A DNA stretch of 5,265 nt from an uncultured Bacillota bacterium (GTDB lineage Bacteria; Bacillota; Clostridia; UBA1381): contig CASFSH010000243.1 of the NCBI GenBank assembly GCA_949297205.1, forward strand, positions 1 to 5,265. Reading direction: 5' to 3'. Below are positions 1 through 5,265 of this stretch, piece by piece (positions within the stretch are counted from its first letter, which is position 1; each line of letters begins with the position of its first letter). A program made the translations under genes and the position numbers. The notes under the pieces are model-generated. The model saw only the letters and a program-made list of their open reading frames with translations. It was not told where the DNA came from and did no database searches.

Positions 1-3
1 ATA

Positions 4-1371
4 TCAGTCTATTTTCGGCAATTTAGATAGGCTTTTTTCAATATCGGAGTCAGATGGAATATAGTCGGTCATCTCATGGTCATTGAATTTTTGATATGCT
101 GTCATATCAAAATATCCTGTTCCGGTCAAACCGAATACTATTGTTTTTTCTTCGCCTGTTTCCTTGCATTTTAATGCTTCATCTATTGCGGCTCTTATAG
201 CGTGACTGCTTTCCGGTGCGGGGAGTATTCCCTCAACTCTTGCAAACTTCTGTGCCGCTTCGAAAACTGCCGTTTGTTCAACTGAAACAGCCTCCATCAG
301 ACCGTCTGCATATAATTGCGATAATATAGAACTCATACCGTGGTATCGAAGCCCCCCGGCATGGTTTGCCGATGGCATAAAGCCGCTGCCTAAAGTGTAC
401 ATTTTCTGAAGCGGACAAACCTTTCCCGTATCACAATAGTCATAAGCGTATTTACCTCTTGTAAGGCTTGGGCAGGAGGCAGGCTCTACCGCAATAAATC
501 TGTAATCTCTTTCGCCCCGGAGCTTTTCACCCATAAAGGGGGAGATAAGACCGCCCAGATTTGAACCGCCGCCGGCACAGCCTATAATAATATCAGGAAC
601 AATGCCGTATTTATCCAATGCGGTTTTTGTTTCAAGGCCTATGACGGATTGATGTAAAAGAACTTGAGAAAGAACGGAACCTAATACATATCTGTAACCC
701 TCATTAGTAACCGCAGCTTCAACAGCTTCCGAAATTGCACAGCCGAGGCTTCCCGTTGTACCCGGAAATTCTTCCAGTATCTGTCTTCCTACTTGTGTTG
801 TATTAGATGGGGAAGGAGTAACGTCTGCGCCGTATGTTCTCATAACCTCACGGCGGAAAGGCTTTTGCTCATATGAAACCTTAACCATATATACTTTACA
901 GTCAAGACCAAAGAAAGAACACGCCATGGATAAGGCCGTTCCCCATTGTCCTGCACCGGTTTCTGGTGTAACGCCTTTAAGACCTTGCTTCTTTGCGTAA
1001 TATGCCTGTGCAATTGCGGAATTCAGCTTGTGACTTCCGGAGGTGTTGTTACCCTCGAATTTGTAATAAATTTTTGCCGGTGTATCCAGTGCCTTTTCAA
1101 GATAATATGCACGAACAAGCGGGGAGGGACGGTACATCTTGTAAAATGTATGTATTTCCTCGGGGATGTCTATGTATGGTGTTGTGTCATCAAGCTCCTG
1201 ATCAATAAGCTCATCACAGAATACAGGCTTAAGATCCTCTTTTGTAACGGGCTTTAATGTCGCCGGATTCAAAATAGGTGCAGGCTTATTCTTCATATCT
1301 GCACGCACATTATACCATTGCTTCGGCATCTCTTTTTCTTCAAGATAAATTTTGTAAGGAATTTTTGTCAT
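4..1371 (-). CDS. trpB2: TrpB2-type tryptophan synthase beta chain (PLP enzyme)
   Basis: Cytosolic PLP enzyme that condenses indole with L-serine to give L-tryptophan. Seen, numbering from the chosen ATG (455 aa): the PLP lysine K115 in GSHKLNSA, the catalytic glutamate E137 in PETGAGQWG, and the phosphate-binding GGGSN loop at 267-271. Canonical TrpB1 proteins have a histidine in the GAGQHG motif; the tryptophan here, the extra ~70 N-terminal residues and the length are typical of the TrpB2 subfamily. TrpB2 proteins often act without a tight TrpA partner, so indole salvage is possible; no trpA is in the window, but the region downstream is cut off by the left edge. Start choice: the frame also opens with GTG at 1383, but that codon abuts its GAAGG with no spacing. 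The ATG at 1371 has GAAGGGTGG about 8 nt upstream and is preferred. Expression should be set by the Trp T-box in its leader. Confidence 0.95.
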   Translation of the reverse strand: MTKIPYKIYLEEKEMPKQWYNVRADMKNKPAPILNPATLKPVTKEDLKPVFCDELIDQELDDTTPYIDIPEEIHTFYKMYRPSPLVRAYYLEKALDTPAKIYYKFEGNNTSGSHKLNSAIAQAYYAKKQGLKGVTPETGAGQWGTALSMACSFFGLDCKVYMVKVSYEQKPFRREVMRTYGADVTPSPSNTTQVGRQILEEFPGTTGSLGCAISEAVEAAVTNEGYRYVLGSVLSQVLLHQSVIGLETKTALDKYGIVPDIIIGCAGGGSNLGGLISPFMGEKLRGERDYRFIAVEPASCPSLTRGKYAYDYCDTGKVCPLQKMYTLGSGFMPSANHAGGLRYHGMSSILSQLYADGLMEAVSVEQTAVFEAAQKFARVEGILPAPESSHAIRAAIDEALKCKETGEEKTIVFGLTGTGYFDMTAYQKFNDHEMTDYIPSDSDIEKSLSKLPKID

Positions 1372-1415
1372 GTTTTTTTCCACCCTTCATAAAATTTAAA
1401 TAGTTTTCCCGAGAA

Positions 1416-1450
1416 AGCAAAAATACCCTGTCCGTATTAGGACAGGGTAT
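1416..1450 (-). terminator. Intrinsic terminator of the Trp T-box
   Basis: A perfect 11-bp stem, ATACCCTGTCC at 1423-1433 against GGACAGGGTAT at 1440-1450, with a 6-nt loop. It is followed on the minus strand by a run of five U residues. The upstream arm contains the CCTGT and CCT segments that the antiterminator needs, so the two structures exclude each other. This is the usual T-box off switch, about 50 nt before the trpB2 ATG. Confidence 0.93.
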
Positions 1451-1690
1451 AAATTTACCTGTGGTGCCACCTAATTTCACCCTTTTATAAAAGGATGCAC
1501 TCATCGCATTGCCATCACAATGCTGTCACTTTTTACGGTTGACCTCCGTCGCCCCTACTATGCCTCAGCAGTTCAGTTTGCCCTCACAGACCCATTCGTT
1601 CCTCCGTATATTACCGCCATCACACCGTCGGCGGCTCTCTCTTAATAACTAAAGAGGAAGTACTATTTCTGCTCATCGGTTTATTCTATT
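1416..1690 (-). promoter_or_regulatory. T-box riboswitch, tryptophan specific (UGG specifier)
   Basis: Transcribed leader of trpB2 that senses uncharged tRNA. On the minus strand it runs through a Stem I region with the AGTA element (1661-1664), an AGAGAG run (within 1635-1642), a distal stem GCCGCC/GGCGGT (1630-1635 with 1613-1618), and GAA-TGG at 1592-1597, whose TGG (1592-1594) sits where the specifier codon belongs and is followed by a purine. TTCCTC (next to AGTA) pairs with GAGGAA just before it, closing the specifier loop. A Stem III-like hairpin GCATTG/CAATGC lies at 1506-1523. The T-box core AGGTGGCACC is at 1463-1472. The antiterminator can be traced: AGG (1470-1472) with CCT (1439-1441), a 7-nt bulge TGGCACC (1463-1469), then ACAGG (1458-1462) with CCTGT (1442-1446). 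The UGGC of the bulge would pair with a GCCA tRNA end, as expected for tRNA-Trp with G73. The specifier assignment is an inference from position. Confidence 0.95.
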
Positions 1691-1696
1691 GGAGAA

Positions 1697-1726
1697 ATGA
1701 TAACACAAATAATTTTATTCTGTCAA
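1697..1726 (-). promoter_or_regulatory. Promoter of the T-box/trpB2 transcript
   Basis: Minus-strand perfect -35 box TTGACA (1721-1726), an 18-bp spacer, and a -10 box TATCAT (1697-1702; five of six match TATAAT). The expected transcription start, near 1690, is just ahead of the first T-box element, so position and structure agree. Regulation is probably by attenuation rather than by a DNA-binding repressor; no obvious operator is seen here. Confidence 0.8.
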
Positions 1727-1797
1727 GTTTTTTTTAAAACTTTAAAAATATTTTTGCATATTAAACGGAAATTATTTTAAAAAATTTTAAATATGTG

Positions 1798-1803
1798 TAT
1801 AAT
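1798..1803 (+). promoter_or_regulatory. Probable -10 box of the sfsA promoter
   Basis: A perfect TATAAT on the plus strand, with a predicted start near 1810. The hexamer 17 bp upstream (1775-1780, TTTTAA) is a poor -35 match, so the call rests on the -10 box and on its place ahead of sfsA. The flanking DNA is very A/T rich, which raises the odds of a chance match. It faces away from the trpB2 promoter about 70 bp to the left. Confidence 0.5.
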
Positions 1804-1827
1804 GTTTACAAATAAAAAAACTGAAAA

Positions 1828-1834
1828 AGAGGAG
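1828..1834 (+). promoter_or_regulatory. Strong ribosome binding site without a matching start codon
   Basis: AGAGGAG-like sequence (AAGAGGAG, 1827-1834) in the sfsA leader. No ATG or GTG lies 4-12 nt downstream. A TTG at 1848 is out of frame and reads only two codons. The in-frame TTG at 1853 is 18 nt away, which is too far for normal use. An in-frame ATT at 1841 is at the ideal 6-nt distance, but ATT starts are rare. The site is therefore either the real one for an unusual start or a relic. Confidence 0.5.
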
Positions 1835-1897
1835 AAATAAATTATTATTGATTTGATTTTTGATGTAATGTATAATAAAAAAAGTAAACGAAATGGG

Positions 1898-2584
1898 ATG
1901 TGGATTGCAGTGAAATATAAAAATGTAACAGAAGGAATATTTTTGTTAAGACCAAACAGATTTACCGCAAAGGTATTGATTGACGGAAAAGAAGAAACGG
2001 TACACGTGAAAAATACAGGCAGGTGCAAAGAAATACTTATACCCGGAGCAAAAGTGATATTGGAAAAGTCGGACAATTCTCAAAGAAAAACCGGTTATGA
2101 TCTTATTTCCGTATATAAAGGCGACAGACTTGTTAATATGGACAGTATGCTTCCCAATAAGGTGTTTTATGAATATATTCCGTCTTTTTTCGGAAAAACA
2201 AATCTGATTAAACCCGAAAAGACTTTTAATACTTCCAGATTTGATTTTTACATAGAACAGGACGAAAGAAAAATATATGCGGAGGTAAAGGGGGTTACGC
2301 TTGAAGAGGACGGAGTTGTAAAATTTCCCGACGCACCTACACAAAGAGGTGTTAAGCATATAAAAGAATTGTGTCAGGCGGTGGAAGAGGGATTTGAAGC
2401 ATATATTGTGTTTATAATTCAGATGAAAGGTGCAAAGTATTTTACACCCAACAAAGCCACACATCCGGAATTTTATTCTGAACTGAAAAAGGCGGAGAAA
2501 AAGGGTGTCAAAATTTATGCATTTGACTGTGATGTGAAAAAAGATTCCGTTACAGTGGGGAAAGAAATACCTGTTAAATTTTAG
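1898..2584 (+). CDS. sfsA: SfsA family protein (sugar fermentation stimulation protein homolog)
   Basis: Member of the SfsA family, named from an E. coli gene that boosts maltose metabolism when overexpressed and has been reported to bind DNA; the biochemical role is not settled. Seen, counting from the chosen ATG (228 aa; E. coli about 234): an N-terminal OB-fold-like part with RPNRF (18-22) and HVKNTGR (36-42), then a C-terminal PD-(D/E)xK nuclease-like part with SRFDF (113-117), AEVKGVTLEEDG (128-139) and FPDAPTQRGVKHIKEL (143-158). D116, E129 and K131 are candidate active-site residues. The open frame extends upstream to a TTG at 1853 and an ATG at 1868, but family similarity begins around KYKNVTEGIFLLRPNRF, so ATG 1898 or GTG 1910 fits best; neither has a convincing ribosome binding site. 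The gene is monocistronic here, divergent from trpB2 and convergent with nfnB. The family call is firm; the start is not. Confidence 0.9.
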   Translation: MWIAVKYKNVTEGIFLLRPNRFTAKVLIDGKEETVHVKNTGRCKEILIPGAKVILEKSDNSQRKTGYDLISVYKGDRLVNMDSMLPNKVFYEYIPSFFGKTNLIKPEKTFNTSRFDFYIEQDERKIYAEVKGVTLEEDGVVKFPDAPTQRGVKHIKELCQAVEEGFEAYIVFIIQMKGAKYFTPNKATHPEFYSELKKAEKKGVKIYAFDCDVKKDSVTVGKEIPVKF

Positions 2585-2586
2585 TA

Positions 2587-2626
2587 AAAAAAGTACCGTC
2601 AGCAAATGCTTAAACGGTACTTTTTT
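2587..2626. terminator. Bidirectional terminator between sfsA and nfnB
   Basis: GTACCGT (2593-2599) pairs with ACGGTAC (2614-2620), extended by A6 on the left arm (2587-2592) and T6 on the right arm (2621-2626). The loop holds a smaller AGCA/TGCT hairpin. It starts 2 nt after the sfsA stop and lies 8 nt beyond the nfnB stop on the other strand. With a T-tract on each strand it can end both convergent transcripts. Confidence 0.88.
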
Positions 2627-2634
2627 AAGTTATT

Positions 2635-4026
2635 TTATTTTTTTGACAATTCTTCGTCTATTGCCTTTGCCGCAGTTTTTCCTGCGCCCATAGCAAGAAT
2701 AACGGTTGCGGCGCCGGTAACAACGTCACCGCCTGCATATACAAAAGGTTTTGAGGGTGCACCATTTTCATCGGCAATTATACAGCCTTTTTTGTTGGTG
2801 TCAAGTCCTTTTGTTGTGTTTTTTATAAGAGGATTGGGTGATTGACCTATTGAAATTACAGCGGTGTCAATATCCAGTATTTCTTCCGATCCTTCTATGG
2901 CAACGGGACGTCTTCTGCCGCTTGCATCAGGTTCTCCCAGTTCCATTTTAATTACTTCAACGCCTTTTAACCAGCCTTTTTCATCTCCGATAAACCTTGT
3001 GGGATTTTGAAGAAGTTTAAATATTATTCCTTCTTCTTCGGCGTGCATTACTTCTTCAATACGGGCAGGCAACTCTTCTTTTCCTCGTCTGTAAACAATA
3101 TAAACATTTTCGGCACCCAGTCTTTTAGCACTCCTTGCCGCATCCATCGCAACATTTCCGCCGCCGAATACAGCAACATTTTTGCCAATAAAGACAGGTG
3201 TATCATATTCGGGGAATTTATAGCCCTTCATGAGGTTTATTCTTGTAAGAAATTCGTTTGCGGAATATACGCCGTTCAAAGCTTCTCCTTCAATTCCCAT
3301 AAAAGAGGGAAGACCTGCACCCGAACCGATATATACGGCATCATAACCGAATTCTTCAAATAGTTCATCTAAAAGAATTGATTTACCTATAATAACATTT
3401 GTTTCAATATTGACACCTAAATCCTTCAGTTTTGAAATTTCCTTCTGAACAATGTTTTTCGGAAGTCTGAATTCGGGGATTCCATACATTAAGACGCCGC
3501 CTGCAGTGTGGAAAGCTTCATATATTGTAACCTCATAGCCCATTTTTGCAAGATCGCCGGCGGCGGTAAGACCTGAAGGCCCTGACCCTACAACAGCAAC
3601 TTTTTTACCGTTTGGCTGTGGCTTTTCCGTTTTATCCTCTCCGTGCTCCATATGGTAGTCGGCGGCAAATCTTTCAAGTCTGCCTATACCGACAGGTTCG
3701 CCTTTAATACCTCTTACGCACTTTGATTCACATTGTTTTTCCTGAGGACAAACTCTTCCGCATACGGCGGGTAAAGAATTTGTTTCGGTAATTTTATTGT
3801 AAGCGTCTTCAAATTTTTCCTGTGCAATAAGACTTATAAATTCGGGGATTTTGACCGATACGGGACATCCGTTTACGCAAGGACTGTTTTTACAGTTTAA
3901 ACATCTCTGAGCTTCATCAACTGCCATTGCAACGGTATAACCTGTGGTAACTTCAAGGAAGTTTTTGTTTCTAACATTAGGATCCTGTTCCGGCATGGGA
4001 TTTTTCTTTAATGACATATTGGGCAT
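2635..4026 (-). CDS. nfnB: NfnB-type large subunit of NADH-dependent ferredoxin:NADP+ oxidoreductase (GltD-like)
   Basis: 463 aa, close to Thermotoga NfnB. With NfnA it should form the cytosolic flavin-bifurcating enzyme that links NADH and reduced ferredoxin oxidation to NADP+ reduction. Seen: N-terminal Fe-S domain with C42, C45, C50, C54 and C89, C93, C99, C103, then VGIGRLERF, where E118 falls at the position of the non-cysteine cluster ligand of dihydropyrimidine dehydrogenase relatives. FAD Rossmann motif GSGPSG at 147-152; second dinucleotide motif GGGNVAMDAAR at 288-298, followed by VYRR (311-314), whose arginines suit NADP(H). C-terminal FAD contact AGGDVVTGAATV at 431-442. The start ATG has AAAGGA 11 nt upstream; an ATG three codons later lacks better support. 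It lies 68 nt after nfnA with no terminator or clear promoter between. Automatic annotation often calls it glutamate synthase small subunit (gltD); the neighbour and the lack of a large gltB argue against that. Confidence 0.93.
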   Translation of the reverse strand: MPNMSLKKNPMPEQDPNVRNKNFLEVTTGYTVAMAVDEAQRCLNCKNSPCVNGCPVSVKIPEFISLIAQEKFEDAYNKITETNSLPAVCGRVCPQEKQCESKCVRGIKGEPVGIGRLERFAADYHMEHGEDKTEKPQPNGKKVAVVGSGPSGLTAAGDLAKMGYEVTIYEAFHTAGGVLMYGIPEFRLPKNIVQKEISKLKDLGVNIETNVIIGKSILLDELFEEFGYDAVYIGSGAGLPSFMGIEGEALNGVYSANEFLTRINLMKGYKFPEYDTPVFIGKNVAVFGGGNVAMDAARSAKRLGAENVYIVYRRGKEELPARIEEVMHAEEEGIIFKLLQNPTRFIGDEKGWLKGVEVIKMELGEPDASGRRRPVAIEGSEEILDIDTAVISIGQSPNPLIKNTTKGLDTNKKGCIIADENGAPSKPFVYAGGDVVTGAATVILAMGAGKTAAKAIDEELSKK

Positions 4027-4094
4027 ATATTAACATTTCCTTTCAAAAGTTGTTTGAATAAGTAATATTTAAAAATCAATCATATTGTAACAAA

Positions 4095-4934
4095 TTAATG
4101 AAGACCTATTCTGCAATGACCGTCTTCGCAAGATTGTTGCTCGTATTTTTTAAACATCTGCTGTCTGTTGAGCGCTGAGTTCCAGTCTATTTTGTGACCG
4201 TCAAAATCAGGACCGTCAACACAGGCAAATTTTGTTTCTCCGTCCACAATTACACGGCAGCCACCGCACATACCTGTGCCGTCGATCATTACCGGGTTCA
4301 TTGAAACTGTTGTGGGTATGTTGTATTCTTTTGTAAGATTGCATACGGCTCTCATCATTACAAGGGGACCTATTGCTATAACCTCGTCAAATTTTTCGCC
4401 TTTTTCAATTTCTTCCTTTAAGCGATCTGTTACGAAACCCTGCAAACCGTTTGAACCGTCATCTGTTGTAATAATCAGTTTGTTGGAAACTTTTTTTAAA
4501 TCATCTTCCAAAATTATTAGATCCTTGTTGCGGAATCCGGTTATTACAGTAACATCCGCACCTAAGTTATGTAATTTTTTTGCTTGAGGATATGCTATGG
4601 CAGTGCCTAATCCGCCGCCGATTACAGCAACTTTTTTCTTGCCTTCCAAAGGTGTAGGGACTCCGAGAGGTCCTGCAAAATCGGATAAACTGTCCTTATC
4701 TGTAAGTTTTGCCAAATCACGGGTGGTTTTTCCTACAACTTGAACTATTATTGTAACAGTACCCTTTTCTCTGTCAAAATCCGCAATTGTAAAAGGTACT
4801 CTTTCTCCGTATTCATCAATTCGTAAAATTATAAATTGTCCGGGTTCGGCACGTCTTGCAACCAAAGGAGCTTCAACTTCCATTAAAAATATTTGAGAAT
4901 TTAAATCTTTTTTTTGTACTATTTTATACGACAT
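4095..4934 (-). CDS. nfnA: NfnA-type small subunit of NADH-dependent ferredoxin:NADP+ oxidoreductase
   Basis: 279 aa, ferredoxin-NADP+ reductase fold related to PyrK and sulfide dehydrogenase subunit B. In NfnAB this subunit binds NAD(H), FAD and a [2Fe-2S] cluster. Seen: FAD motif RVPFTIAD at 45-52; NAD-binding GGGLGTAIAYP at 106-116; cluster motif D218-x4-C223-x2-C226-x11-C238, followed by DGPDFDG (240-246). PyrK has cysteine where D218 stands; an aspartate ligand there is described for Thermotoga NfnA, which supports NfnA over PyrK. No pyrD is adjacent; nfnB follows at 68 nt. A C-terminal tail carries two further cysteines (C269, C274). The ATG has AAGGAAG about 8 nt upstream. First gene of the operon, with its own promoter about 100 nt ahead. 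Confidence 0.93.
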   Translation of the reverse strand: MSYKIVQKKDLNSQIFLMEVEAPLVARRAEPGQFIILRIDEYGERVPFTIADFDREKGTVTIIVQVVGKTTRDLAKLTDKDSLSDFAGPLGVPTPLEGKKKVAVIGGGLGTAIAYPQAKKLHNLGADVTVITGFRNKDLIILEDDLKKVSNKLIITTDDGSNGLQGFVTDRLKEEIEKGEKFDEVIAIGPLVMMRAVCNLTKEYNIPTTVSMNPVMIDGTGMCGGCRVIVDGETKFACVDGPDFDGHKIDWNSALNRQQMFKKYEQQSCEDGHCRIGLH

Positions 4935-5044
4935 ATATGTATCTTCCTTTCGGATTAATAAATTGATTGTTATATTATAAAAAATAAATATCCGTTTGAA
5001 AAATATAATAATCTGGATATCAGGAAATATAAATACCTCATTCT

Positions 5045-5073
5045 ACTATATAATATTTATGGGAAAAAGTCAA
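5045..5073 (-). promoter_or_regulatory. Promoter of the nfnAB operon
   Basis: Minus-strand -35 box TTGACT (5068-5073), a 17-bp spacer and a -10 box TATAGT (5045-5050), each five of six to consensus. The expected start, near 5037, leaves a leader of about 100 nt before the nfnA ATG. The leader is A/T rich and holds a weak ATATCC/GGATAT inverted repeat, but no recognised riboswitch and no TTGTGA-type Rex operator. Confidence 0.78.
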
Positions 5074-5185
5074 GAAATTTTTTCTTCTATTTATTATATT
5101 TAATATACTTATTGAAAGAAATATAAAAAAAATGTCATTTTTGAATGATTTTTTTGTGATATTATCCCTATTTTGAAATTTTATA

Positions 5186-5214
5186 TTGCTTTTGTTGCAA
5201 AAAAATGGTATAAT
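5186..5214 (+). promoter_or_regulatory. Divergent promoter for a gene beyond the right edge
   Basis: Plus-strand -10 box TATAAT (5209-5214) preceded by TGG, an extended -10 (TGnTATAAT). TTGCTT (5186-5191) lies 17 bp upstream as a partial -35. The predicted start is near 5221. Together with the nfnAB promoter this makes 4935-5265 a divergent control region. The bases between the two promoters (5074-5185) hold no gene that I can support. Confidence 0.75.
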
Positions 5215-5257
5215 TAAAAAAATAAATAATATTATTTTTTTATGCTATATATTTTTT

Positions 5258-5265
5258 AGGAGGTT
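5258..5265 (+). promoter_or_regulatory. Ribosome binding site of an off-window gene
   Basis: Perfect AGGAGG at 5258-5263, about 37 nt after the predicted transcription start. The window ends 2 nt later, so a plus-strand start codon is expected roughly 4-10 nt beyond it. The gene itself cannot be seen. Confidence 0.75.

Noticed and set aside
946..1257. Plus-strand open frames opposite trpB2, including the one at 993-1208
   Set aside because: They are antisense to a clear gene, show no family motif, and have cysteine-rich or random composition typical of shadow frames.
1777..2076. 99-aa minus-strand frame across the sfsA promoter and N-terminus
   Set aside because: It overlaps sfsA antisense, and its hydrophobic runs come from A/T-rich DNA. 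No promoter or ribosome binding site is seen.
1946..2605. Long open frame on the minus strand opposite sfsA (219 aa)
   Set aside because: It lies entirely across the well-recognised sfsA gene and its terminator, has low-complexity F/Y/I-rich sequence and no ribosome binding site.
2606..2845. Plus-strand frame starting inside the terminator hairpin and opposite the nfnB 3' end
   Set aside because: It begins in the terminator loop and is antisense to the conserved AGGDVVTGAATV coding region.
3007..3363. Plus-strand frame opposite nfnB, and a similar one at 4276-4587 opposite nfnA
   Set aside because: Both are antisense to conserved Rossmann and cluster motifs, with no support of their own.
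4960..5020. TATTATA/TATAATA inverted repeat in the nfnA leader
   Set aside because: It is made only of A and T with a 24-nt loop, so it is expected by chance here.
5130..5157. Possible hairpin with T7 tail on the plus strand
   Set aside because: The stem is all A/T except one G-C-type step, needs a 2-nt bulge, and no gene ends upstream of it.
5132..5176. 14-codon hydrophobic peptide frame (MSFLNDFFVILSLF) between the divergent promoters
   Set aside because: It has no ribosome binding site, lies upstream of the plus-strand promoter, and fits chance in A/T-rich DNA.
5242..5259. Five-codon frame (MLYIF) whose stop overlaps the AGGAGG at the right edge
   Set aside because: No ribosome binding site and too short; translational coupling to the next gene cannot be argued from this alone.

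Overview
The window looks like chromosomal DNA of an anaerobic, low-GC Gram-positive bacterium of the Clostridia type. The reasons are A/T-rich spacers, strong AGGAGG-like ribosome binding sites, sigma-A-like promoters (TTGACA/TATAAT), a T-box riboswitch (mostly a Firmicutes device), and an NfnAB-type electron-bifurcating transhydrogenase, an enzyme of anaerobes that use ferredoxin. No mobile element, CRISPR array, tRNA or rRNA is visible. Genus cannot be read from the sequence.

Layout: (1) 4-1371, minus strand: a complete TrpB2-type tryptophan synthase beta chain. Its leader (about 1416-1690, minus) is a T-box riboswitch whose specifier reads as UGG (Trp) and whose antiterminator/terminator pair can be traced base by base. 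A consensus promoter lies just upstream (1697-1726). (2) 1898-2584, plus strand: sfsA, divergent from the Trp T-box. Its start codon is unclear because the only good ribosome binding site has no normal start codon at the right distance. (3) 2587-2626: a symmetrical hairpin with A- and T-tracts, which probably terminates both convergent units. (4) 4934 to 2635, minus strand: a two-gene operon, nfnA (4095-4934) then nfnB (2635-4026), with a good promoter at 5045-5073. (5) 5074-5265: an A/T-rich divergent region with a plus-strand promoter (TATAAT with an extended TG) and a perfect AGGAGG at the last bases, so another gene starts just beyond the right edge.

How the genes work together: trpB2 makes tryptophan from indole and serine and should be transcribed only when tRNA-Trp is uncharged. 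NfnA and NfnB together should couple NADH and reduced ferredoxin oxidation to NADPH formation, supplying NADPH for biosynthesis. sfsA is a conserved gene of poorly defined role with a nuclease-like C-terminal domain. I see no functional link between the three units. The window is mostly well-known biology. The points most worth a second look are the Trp T-box/TrpB2 pairing, the non-cysteine cluster ligands that separate NfnAB from glutamate synthase and PyrK annotations, and the odd translation start of sfsA.
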